From an uncultured Lachnospiraceae bacterium (GTDB taxonomy: Bacteria; Bacillota_A; Clostridia; Lachnospirales; Lachnospiraceae), in assembly GCA_947564305.1 (NCBI GenBank), contig CANOBT010000273.1, positions 1-5,797 on the forward strand: 5,797 nt of DNA, written 5' to 3'. This document shows positions 1 through 5,308 of the stretch, piece by piece. The position numbers and the translations under genes are program-made. The notes under the pieces are model-generated. The model saw nothing but the letters and a program-made list of their open reading frames with translations, did no database searches and was not told the DNA's origin. How positions within the stretch are numbered: position 1 is the first letter of the stretch; every line of letters begins with the position of its first letter.

Positions 1-36
1 CACGGCGGATGTGGAAATTGCGGAGGTGACAACTAA
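1..36 (+). CDS. C-terminal tail of upstream gene, probably NfnA-like FAD/NAD-binding subunit (partial)
   Basis: Frame 1 reads HGGCGNCGGDN and then a TAA stop at 34-36. Only eleven residues are visible, so identification rests on context. The stop overlaps the ATG of the downstream NfnB/GltA-type gene by one base, which implies a tightly coupled operon. In Clostridia the gene normally found in this place encodes the sulfide/dihydroorotate dehydrogenase-like FAD/NAD-binding protein, that is, the ferredoxin-NADP reductase-like small subunit (NfnA) of the electron-bifurcating transhydrogenase. The tail is Gly-rich with a CxxC pair preceded by His, which could hold a metal or simply be a flexible end. 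It could also be the end of an unrelated gene; the stop and overlap are seen directly, while the identity is inferred. Confidence 0.5.
   Translation, partial: HGGCGNCGGDN
22..26 (+). promoter_or_regulatory. Ribosome binding site of the NfnB/GltA-type gene
   Basis: GGAGG lies nine bases before the ATG at 36, inside the last codons of the upstream gene. It supports the chosen start and translation directly after the upstream gene stops. Confidence 0.75.
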
Positions 37-1424
37 TGGCAGATGTATTAAAGAAAGTGCCTGTCAGAGAACAGGAACCAAAGGTGCGTGCGACAAATTT
101 TGAAGAGGTTTGTCTTGGATATAATCAGGAGGAAGCAATGGAAGAGGCTTCCAGATGTATCAACTGCAAGAATGCAAAATGTATCAGCGGATGTCCGGTA
201 GCCATTGATATCCCTGGATTTATTAAGGAAGTAAAAGAGGGAAACATTGAAGAGGCATACAAAGTAATCGGGAAATCCTCTGCATTGCCGGCTATTTGCG
301 GACGTGTATGTCCACAGGAATCACAGTGTGAGGGAAAATGTATCCGCGGAATTAAAGGCGAGCCGGTATCTATCGGTAAGTTAGAGCGATTTGTTGCAGA
401 TTATGCATTGGAGCATGATATCAATCCGGAAGGACCTGAGACAACAAATGGCCACAAGGTTGCAGTTATTGGTTCGGGCCCGTCCGGTCTGACCTGTGCA
501 GGGGATTTGGCAAAAATGGGGTACGAGGTGACTGTTTTTGAAGCTCTGCATGAGCTTGGCGGTGTGCTTGTATATGGAATTCCGGAATTCCGTCTTCCAA
601 AACAGAAGGTTGTTGCAAAGGAAATTGAAAAAGTAAAAGAACTTGGTGTGAAGTTTGAGACGAACGTTGTAATCGGAAAGTCTACTACCATTGACCAGTT
701 GATTGAAGAAGAAGGATTTGAGGCGGTATTTATTGGTTCAGGTGCAGGACTTCCGATGTTTATGGGAATTCCGGGAGAGAATGCGAACGGTGTATTCTCT
801 GCAAATGAATACCTGACAAGAAGCAATCTAATGAAAGCTTTTGATGACTCCTATGATACTCCAATCGTAGGCGGAAAGAAGGTTGCAGTTGTGGGCGGCG
901 GAAACGTGGCTATGGATGCAGCGAGAACAGCATTGCGTCTCGGAGCTGAGGTGCATATTGTTTACAGAAGAAGTGAAGCGGAGCTTCCGGCCAGAGTTGA
1001 AGAAGTACATCATGCAAAAGAAGAGGGTGTTATTTTCGATTTGCTGACCAATCCGAAGGAAATTTTTGTAGATGATAATGGAAATGTAAAAGGTATGCGT
1101 GTAATCAAGATGGAACTTGGAGAGCCAGATGCATCAGGAAGAAGACGTCCGGTTGAGGTTCCGGGTTCTGAATATGAGATAGAGGTAGATACAGTGATCA
1201 TGTCACTGGGTACTTCCCCAAATCCGTTGATTTCCTCTACTACAAAAGGATTGGAGACCAACAGATGGAAATGTATTGTTGCAGATGAAGAGTTTGGTAA
1301 GACATCCAAAGAGGGTGTTTATGCCGGTGGTGATGCTGTGACAGGTGCAGCAACTGTTATTCTTGCTATGGGTGCAGGAAAAGCAGGTGCACGCGGAATT
1401 GATGAGTACTTGAAAGAAAAATAA
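36..1424 (+). CDS. gltA: NADPH-dependent glutamate synthase small-subunit type / NfnB (Fe-S flavoprotein, complete)
   Basis: This is a 462-residue cytoplasmic oxidoreductase, the usual length for the GltA homotetrameric-type/NfnB family. The N-terminal domain carries two iron-sulfur cysteine sets: C41, C44, C49, C53 and C88, C92, C98, C102. The CPQE stretch at 92-95 supplies a Glu that is reported as a cluster ligand in Nfn structures. An FAD-binding GSGPSG loop follows at 146-151. The second nucleotide-binding loop, GGGNVAMD at 287-294 with RR at 311-312, is typical of NADPH binding, and the C-terminal FAD contact GGDAVTGAA is at 431-439. In anaerobic Clostridia without a matching large glutamate synthase subunit next door, this protein works with NfnA as a ferredoxin/NADH:NADP+ bifurcating transhydrogenase. 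The one-base overlap with the upstream tail and a good ribosome binding site support that pairing. A true glutamate synthase beta subunit remains possible, because the two share the same motifs. All cluster and nucleotide motifs are intact. Confidence 0.92.
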   Translation: MADVLKKVPVREQEPKVRATNFEEVCLGYNQEEAMEEASRCINCKNAKCISGCPVAIDIPGFIKEVKEGNIEEAYKVIGKSSALPAICGRVCPQESQCEGKCIRGIKGEPVSIGKLERFVADYALEHDINPEGPETTNGHKVAVIGSGPSGLTCAGDLAKMGYEVTVFEALHELGGVLVYGIPEFRLPKQKVVAKEIEKVKELGVKFETNVVIGKSTTIDQLIEEEGFEAVFIGSGAGLPMFMGIPGENANGVFSANEYLTRSNLMKAFDDSYDTPIVGGKKVAVVGGGNVAMDAARTALRLGAEVHIVYRRSEAELPARVEEVHHAKEEGVIFDLLTNPKEIFVDDNGNVKGMRVIKMELGEPDASGRRRPVEVPGSEYEIEVDTVIMSLGTSPNPLISSTTKGLETNRWKCIVADEEFGKTSKEGVYAGGDAVTGAATVILAMGAGKAGARGIDEYLKEK

Positions 1425-1440
1425 GAATTGTGTATTTAGG

Positions 1441-1470
1441 TCAGACCTGTTCTTTTGTGGGCAGGTCTGA
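1441..1470 (+). terminator. Hairpin terminator after the NfnB/GltA-type gene
   Basis: TCAGACCTG (1441-1449) pairs perfectly with CAGGTCTGA (1462-1470). Two G-T wobbles and one C-G pair extend the stem inward to 12 pairs around the loop TTTTGT (1453-1458). It starts 17 bases after the stop codon. The following bases, TTGTATC, are a poor U-tract, so termination may be partial or Rho-assisted. The position and stem strength support a transcript end here. Confidence 0.65.
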
Positions 1471-1507
1471 TTGTATCATCTGAGAATTGTTCACATCGTT
1501 TGTTTTA

Positions 1508-1537
1508 TTGCGATGCACTACAGTAATCCAATAAAAT
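1508..1537 (+). promoter_or_regulatory. Candidate sigma-A-type promoter for the nucleotidyltransferase-like/rlmH unit
   Basis: TTGCGA (1508-1513, four of six to consensus) and TAAAAT (1532-1537, five of six) are separated by 18 bases. The predicted transcript would start about 50 bases before the ATG at 1597. This is the best candidate in the spacer 1425-1596; the remainder of that spacer shows only the hairpin at 1441-1470 and a small dyad TTTGT-CAT-ACAAA near 1557-1569. The match is modest. Confidence 0.35.
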
Positions 1538-1596
1538 GATAGGGCGGGGGTATGCATTTGTCATACAAAGTGCCAGATGAGATTTGAAGGAGAAGA

Positions 1597-2148
1597 ATGG
1601 ACTCGAAAAGACGTAAACAACAGGCTGATAAAATATTATATGAAATGGGGTTGTCAGCATATTTACAGAAGATTGGGGAGCTGCATATCATTGGGAGCTA
1701 CAAAATGGATATGATGGCATGGAACGATCTGGATATAGATATTTTGAATACCAGAATGGATATTTCTAAATTGTATCAATTAACTGATTATATTACCAGC
1801 ACATTTCATCCTCTTTGGTATGAGGCGAAGGAGGAGATAAATGACCAGGGGAAGACTGTCTGGTTTCATGGATTTGAAGCTATGATTGATGGAGAGAAAT
1901 GGAATTTTGATATTTGGTTTTTTGATCAGGAAACGATTGACAAAGCAGAGAAATTTTGTAGTGAAATAATGGAAGCAGTTAAACAGCAGACTGGAAGCAG
2001 AGAAAGGATTGTGAAAATGAAGCAGGAACTGCTGAGGCGAGGGCTTTATGGATTTCATAAGTATTCCAGTATGGATGTATACAAAGCAGTATTGGAATAT
2101 GGAATATATGATGTGGAAGAACTGCTGAAAAAATATGGAAAGCTATGA
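1597..2148 (+). CDS. Nucleotidyltransferase-like protein of unknown function
   Basis: This 183-residue soluble protein is not one I can name. It carries the signature of the polymerase-beta-like nucleotidyltransferase fold: a hydrophobic stretch leading to G33-S34, nine residues, then D44-L-D46-I-D48, which fits the hG[GS]x(7-13)DhDh pattern. A third acidic residue would be D105 in WNFDIWFFD (102-110), on a predicted strand where the family places it. Such proteins transfer a nucleotide to antibiotics, RNA or protein; the substrate here is unknown. The C-terminal part (about 112-183) is helical and charged. The start is supported by AAGGAG at 1587-1592, although its four-base spacing is short. 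The gene ends in an ATGA overlap with rlmH, so the two are translationally coupled. The fold assignment is from motif only; an aminoglycoside- or lincosamide-type modifying enzyme or a toxin-type (MNT) enzyme cannot be separated by eye. No neighbouring HEPN-type antitoxin/toxin partner is visible. Confidence 0.6.
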   Translation: MDSKRRKQQADKILYEMGLSAYLQKIGELHIIGSYKMDMMAWNDLDIDILNTRMDISKLYQLTDYITSTFHPLWYEAKEEINDQGKTVWFHGFEAMIDGEKWNFDIWFFDQETIDKAEKFCSEIMEAVKQQTGSRERIVKMKQELLRRGLYGFHKYSSMDVYKAVLEYGIYDVEELLKKYGKL

Positions 2149-2624
2149 AGATTACATTGATTACCGTAGGTAAAATAAAAGAAAAGTATCTTAGGGATGC
2201 AATTCAAGAATATAGTAAAAGGCTGAACAGATATTGTAAACTGGAGATCGTGGAGGTTACGGATGAAAAAACTCCAGACCATGCCAGTGAAGCTTTATCT
2301 GAACAGATTCGTGACAAAGAAGCTGAGCGTATACTAAAATACATGAAAGACGATGCATATGTTATCACACTGGAGATTCAGGGGAAGCAGTTTACTTCAG
2401 AAGAATTGGCTAGTAAGATAGAATCTCTTGGAGTGCAGGGAATGGGACATCTGATATTTGTCATTGGTGGTTCGATTGGACTTGGCAAGGAGGTTTTAAA
2501 CAGAGCTGATTTTGCTCTTAGTTTTTCAAAACTGACTTTCCCTCATCAGTTGATGCGGGTGATTTTGTTGGAGCAGATATATAGGAGTTTCCGGATTATT
2601 CATGGAGAACCATATCATAAATAA
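2145..2624 (+). CDS. rlmH: 23S rRNA pseudouridine-1915 N3-methyltransferase RlmH
   Basis: This is a full-length 159-residue SPOUT-class methyltransferase, the standard size of the family. It uses S-adenosylmethionine to methylate N3 of pseudouridine 1915 in helix 69 of 23S rRNA on assembled 70S ribosomes, and acts as a homodimer. Diagnostic segments are the N-terminus MKITLITVGKIKEKY, the segment TLEIQGKQFTSEELA (75-89), the SAM-binding knot FVIGGSIGLG (105-114), and the C-terminal hallmark LTFPHQLMR (120-128) with LLEQIYRSFRI and HGEPYHK at the extreme end (153-159). The ATG at 2145 overlaps the stop of the preceding gene as ATGA. Only a weak GGAAAG precedes it, so translation probably depends on coupling to the upstream gene. 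The strong hairpin downstream closes the unit. All family motifs are intact and identification is secure. Confidence 0.96.
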   Translation: MKITLITVGKIKEKYLRDAIQEYSKRLNRYCKLEIVEVTDEKTPDHASEALSEQIRDKEAERILKYMKDDAYVITLEIQGKQFTSEELASKIESLGVQGMGHLIFVIGGSIGLGKEVLNRADFALSFSKLTFPHQLMRVILLEQIYRSFRIIHGEPYHK

Positions 2625-2652
2625 TAATATTTTTTAATTCTATATTTTAATG

Positions 2653-2705
2653 AAAAATCCCATGTAAGATTTGTGAATATTTCATAAATTTTACATGGGA
2701 TTTTT
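2653..2705 (+). terminator. Long 25-bp hairpin, probably a bidirectional terminator after rlmH
   Basis: Bases 2653-2677 pair with 2681-2705 across a TAT loop. The outer fifteen pairs (AAAAATCCCATGTAA with TTACATGGGATTTTT) are perfect, and the inner ten include only two G-T wobbles. The right arm ends in TTTTT and the left arm begins with AAAAA, so an RNA from either strand would form a stem followed by a U-run. It begins 29 bases after the rlmH stop. The stem is longer than most intrinsic terminators, so a small palindromic repeat element acting as a terminator is an alternative. Confidence 0.85.
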
Positions 2706-2712
2706 GGATTGG

Positions 2713-2726
2713 GTTATGCGAATAAC
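2713..2726 (+). promoter_or_regulatory. Candidate LacI-family operator
   Basis: GTTATGCGAATAAC is a 14-bp even-spaced dyad centred on a CpG; six of seven position pairs are complementary (only G2718/A2721 fails). LacI-family operators are typically palindromes of this size with a central CG. It lies three bases upstream of the -35 element of the regulator gene's promoter, a position that allows autoregulation. Function is inferred from symmetry and position; no second copy was found in the window. Confidence 0.45.
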
Positions 2727-2729
2727 GTG

Positions 2730-2758
2730 TTGTGAATATTTTAATATTTGCTTATGAT
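2730..2758 (+). promoter_or_regulatory. Promoter of the LacI-regulator/MATE operon
   Basis: TTGTGA (2730-2735) and TATGAT (2753-2758) are separated by exactly 17 bases, giving four of six and five of six matches to the sigma-A consensus. Transcription would begin near 2765, leaving an AT-rich leader of about 75 bases before the ATG at 2840. The palindrome at 2713-2726 sits directly upstream. Confidence 0.6.
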
Positions 2759-2827
2759 AAAAGAAAGTAAGCGTATGTATAGCGTTTTCTAATTGATTTA
2801 TTATTTAAAAATTTGTATAGAATTGTG

Positions 2828-2833
2828 AAAGGA
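2828..2833 (+). promoter_or_regulatory. Ribosome binding site deciding the regulator's start
   Basis: AAAGGA lies six bases before the ATG at 2840. The in-frame TTG at 2813, which would add nine residues, has no such site in front of it, so 2840 is the better start. Confidence 0.7.
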
Positions 2834-2839
2834 AATAAG

Positions 2840-3856
2840 ATGACAAGCGAGAGAACAAGAATTATTGATATTGCAGAAGAACTAGGAGTCAGTACAACAA
2901 CCGTGTCCAATGTGATTCATGGTAAGACAAAAAAGATTTCCGATGAAACCGTAAAACGAGTACAGGAATTATTGGAGGAGAAAGCTTACATCCCGAACAT
3001 GGCAGGAATTCTGTTGGCGCAGAATAATTCTCGGATTGTAGGCGTTGTGATCAATGACCATGAAAAATATGAAAATCGTGTTTTGGAGGATGGATTTATT
3101 GCCTCTTCACTGAATGCACTGTCAGCAGAGCTGAATCGAGCCGGCTTGTTTATGATGATAAGAGTGACCACAGATTGGAATGAGATTGTCAGGATTGCCT
3201 CTATGTGGAATATGGACGGTCTGGTTCTGATAGGTTTTTGTGAGCAGGATTATAAGAAGATGCGGGAATCCATGCACATTCCTTTTGTTGTATACGATGG
3301 GTATTTTGGAAAGGAAACCTATAGAATCTGCAATCTGATTATTGATAACTATGATGGCGGATATCAGGCAGGGGAGTATTTACGGTATATGGGACATAAA
3401 AAAGTGCTTTGTATTGCTGACAATTATAGTTATATGGACAAGGAGAGAATCGAAGGATGCAAAGCAGGATTGAAGGAAGAACAGGCGGATTTCTTATGTA
3501 TTCCATTTGGGCAGGAAGAACGAAGAGAATTTTATAAAAAGCATCTGACACAGGTTATGGAATATACTGCTGTGTTTGCCGTATCAGATTTCTACGCTAT
3601 GGAACTCATTCATGATTTGCAGGAGCAGGGAATCCGAGTACCAGACGATATTTCCGTGATGGGCTTTGATGACAGTATATGGTGCGAAAAAATATGCCCG
3701 TCACTTACTACCATACGTCAGGACCCCTTGGAACGGGCAAAAAAAGCTGTCACAATTTTGAAAAAACTAAAAGAAGGAAATTTTAAAGAGACGACAGTGA
3801 AGCTTCCGGTTTTTCTTGTGGAACGAAACAGTGTCAAAAGACTGTCTGAGTTATGA
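2840..3856 (+). CDS. LacI-family transcriptional regulator
   Basis: With the ATG at 2840 this is a 338-residue DNA-binding regulator, normal for the family. The N-terminal helix-turn-helix spans about residues 8-28 (IIDIAEELGVSTTTVSNVIHG), with the recognition helix at about 18-26. The hinge YIPNMAGILLAQNNS (50-64) keeps N53, L59 and S64, but the usual Ala-Arg pair is replaced by G56-I57. The core from about 66 is a periplasmic-binding-protein-like effector domain with typical landmarks: DGLVLIG (126-132), DNYDGGYQAGEYL (169-181), VPDDISVMGFDD (267-278) and PSLTTIRQD (287-295). It most likely represses its own promoter through the palindrome at 2713-2726, and therefore the pump gene 23 bases downstream. 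No sugar-use genes are nearby, so the effector cannot be guessed as a sugar; it may be a substrate of the pump. Family assignment is firm; the regulon is inferred. Confidence 0.93.
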   Translation: MTSERTRIIDIAEELGVSTTTVSNVIHGKTKKISDETVKRVQELLEEKAYIPNMAGILLAQNNSRIVGVVINDHEKYENRVLEDGFIASSLNALSAELNRAGLFMMIRVTTDWNEIVRIASMWNMDGLVLIGFCEQDYKKMRESMHIPFVVYDGYFGKETYRICNLIIDNYDGGYQAGEYLRYMGHKKVLCIADNYSYMDKERIEGCKAGLKEEQADFLCIPFGQEERREFYKKHLTQVMEYTAVFAVSDFYAMELIHDLQEQGIRVPDDISVMGFDDSIWCEKICPSLTTIRQDPLERAKKAVTILKKLKEGNFKETTVKLPVFLVERNSVKRLSEL

Positions 3857-3862
3857 AACTTT

Positions 3863-3868
3863 AGGAGG
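3863..3868 (+). promoter_or_regulatory. Ribosome binding site before the MATE gene (two possible ATGs)
   Basis: AGGAGG is a near-perfect site. It is six bases from an ATG at 3875 in another frame, which opens a 12-codon peptide, MKWKDKNPFLKV. It is eleven bases from the ATG at 3880 that opens the pump frame. The site therefore fits the wrong-frame ATG better. Confidence 0.75.
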
Positions 3869-3879
3869 TCATATATGAA

Positions 3880-5229
3880 ATGGAAAGACAAGAATCCTTT
3901 TTTAAAAGTGTAATAGGAATCGCGCTTCCTGTTACTATGCAATCACTTTTACAGTCATCTTTTAGTGTGATTGACCAGTTGATGATTGGGAAGCTCGGCA
4001 GTAGCAGCATCGCAGGAGTAGGCTTAGGAGGAAAATTTGCATCAGTTTATTCCGTGCTTTTGGCAGCGGTAGCTGCTGCCGCTGGAATTATGATCTCACA
4101 ATATATAGGACAGAAAGAAGAAAAAGAAGTTAGCAGAAGCTTTTTTGCAAATCTATTTCTTGCAGTGGGAATGGCTCTGGTTTTTACAGGAATGTGTTTA
4201 TTCTTTTCCGAGCATATTATGCAGTTCTATACAAAAGATATATTGACACAAAAAGTTGCGGCAGATTATTTGCGTATTTTATCGTTTTCCTTTGTGCCGA
4301 TGGCCATCAGCAGCCTTTTGTCTACCACGCTGCGGTGTATGGAGGCTGCAGTATTTCCTTTCTATGCAAGTATCATCGCAGTGGCTGTGAATACATGTTT
4401 AAACTACATTTTGATTTTTGGGAAGGCAGGATTCACCCCCATGAACGCGGAGGGTGCAGCATATGCGACTGTAATTTCGCAAAGTATGCTTTGCATATTA
4501 ATCTTCCTGTTCTTCCTTTGGCATTATCGAAAACAAGAAATGGAGCTGACATTTCTTTTTCGGTTTCAAGGGAACAGTAAAAGGCAGTATATGTGCATTT
4601 TGCTCCCTATTGTTGCTTGTGAATTTTTCTGGAGCCTGGGAGAAAATGTATATACGGCAATCTACGGTAATATGAGGACAGAAGCCGTATCCGCTATGAC
4701 TCTTACAGTGCCGATACAGACCCTGCTGATTGGCGCCCTCAGCGGACTTTCTCAGGCAGCAGGGATTCTGGTTGGAAAATCGTTGGGGTGCAAAGCGTAT
4801 GAGAAAGCATATGAGGATTCCAAGAGATTTATGTGTTACGGTCTTTGCGGCTCCTTGTTTCTCTCTGTCTTATTGGTCGTTTTTGGACGATATTATGTTC
4901 ACTCATATCAGATAGAATCGTCTATACAGACGGCGGCATATCAAATTTTAATCGCATTTTCAATCATTGTGCCAGTAAAAATCCAGAATATGATTCTGGG
5001 AGGAGGAATCATCCGCAGTGGTGGCAAGACAAAGTATATCATGTGCATAGATTTCATTGGGACATGGTTCTTTGGTGTTCCTTTAGGTCTTTTGAGTGCA
5101 TTTGTGTGGAAACTGACAATTCCATATGTATACTTTATCCTGTCTCTGGAAGAATGTGTACGATTTTTGATTACATTTGTATTATTTCGGAAAAAAATAT
5201 GGATGATAAGTTTAGATGTGCAAAAGTAG
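3880..5229 (+). CDS. MATE-family multidrug/metabolite efflux transporter
   Basis: This 449-residue integral membrane protein has the normal size and pattern of the MATE (NorM/DinF-like) family, which exports drugs or metabolites in exchange for Na+ or H+. Twelve hydrophobic segments can be placed at roughly 10-32, 50-73, 89-110, 128-149, 159-180, 192-214, 236-258, 270-295, 316-338, 352-376, 388-408 and 412-435. Family landmarks include P17, the first-helix D32 in SVIDQLMIG, LRCMEAAVFPFYASI (151-165), NTCLNYILIFG (171-181), the second-half RSGGKTKY (379-386) and GVPLG (399-403). The two six-helix halves are both complete. It sits 23 bases after the LacI-type regulator without a terminator, so the two are probably one transcript and the regulator controls the pump. 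The start is uncertain: ATG 3880 gives MERQESFFKS, but the ribosome binding site is better placed for ATG 3875 (see findings). Substrate is not predictable from sequence. Confidence 0.93.
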   Translation: MERQESFFKSVIGIALPVTMQSLLQSSFSVIDQLMIGKLGSSSIAGVGLGGKFASVYSVLLAAVAAAAGIMISQYIGQKEEKEVSRSFFANLFLAVGMALVFTGMCLFFSEHIMQFYTKDILTQKVAADYLRILSFSFVPMAISSLLSTTLRCMEAAVFPFYASIIAVAVNTCLNYILIFGKAGFTPMNAEGAAYATVISQSMLCILIFLFFLWHYRKQEMELTFLFRFQGNSKRQYMCILLPIVACEFFWSLGENVYTAIYGNMRTEAVSAMTLTVPIQTLLIGALSGLSQAAGILVGKSLGCKAYEKAYEDSKRFMCYGLCGSLFLSVLLVVFGRYYVHSYQIESSIQTAAYQILIAFSIIVPVKIQNMILGGGIIRSGGKTKYIMCIDFIGTWFFGVPLGLLSAFVWKLTIPYVYFILSLEECVRFLITFVLFRKKIWMISLDVQK

Positions 5230-5230
5230 A

Positions 5231-5259
5231 TTGTGAATCCGTCCATTAGATGATATAAT
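5231..5259 (+). promoter_or_regulatory. Strong promoter for the degV gene
   Basis: TTGTGA (5231-5236) and a perfect TATAAT (5254-5259) are 17 bases apart, and TGA at 5251-5253 provides an extended -10 (TGn). The promoter begins two bases after the MATE stop codon. Transcription would start near 5266, about 43 bases before the ATG. No terminator lies between the pump gene and here, so degV can be transcribed both from this site and by read-through. Confidence 0.75.
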
Positions 5260-5298
5260 TGTCGGGTAAAAAATATTGCAGAATCTATTTTTATCATT

Positions 5299-5303
5299 GG
5301 AGG
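5299..5303 (+). promoter_or_regulatory. Ribosome binding site of degV
   Basis: GGAGG lies five bases before the ATG at 5309 and fixes the start of the DegV-family gene. Confidence 0.8.
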
Positions 5304-5308
5304 TCATA

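Noticed and set aside
1493..1515. CATCG...CGATG small inverted repeat in the spacer before the nucleotidyltransferase-like gene
   Set aside because: Only five pairs with a long loop; not above chance.
2735..2748. AATATT-TT-AATATT dyad in the promoter spacer
   Set aside because: It is made only of A and T, lies in AT-rich DNA, and lacks the central CpG expected of a LacI-type operator.
2768..2783. Catabolite-response-like site around AAGCGTATG in the leader of the regulator gene
   Set aside because: The left half resembles the consensus but the right half does not, and symmetry is weak.
2793..2821. Second promoter-like pair TTGATT and TATAGA with 17-base spacing
   Set aside because: Its transcript would begin at about the ribosome binding site of ATG 2840, leaving no usable leader; AT-rich chance match.
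2813..2839. In-frame TTG start extending the LacI-type regulator by nine residues
   Set aside because: There is no ribosome binding site before the TTG, while AAAGGA is well placed before ATG 2840, and the normal family N-terminus begins just before the helix-turn-helix.
4194..4580. Alternative + strand frame inside the MATE gene
   Set aside because: It has no ribosome binding site or recognisable domain, and the transporter frame through the same bases shows clear family motifs.
4833..5249. Alternative + strand frame over the end of the MATE gene, extending slightly past its stop
   Set aside because: The translation is rich in Cys, Trp and His without family features, and it overlaps the degV promoter; a shadow of the transporter gene.
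4941..5297. Minus-strand open frame across the end of MATE and the degV promoter
   Set aside because: It has no recognisable protein features and would cross a strong + strand promoter; likely a chance open frame.
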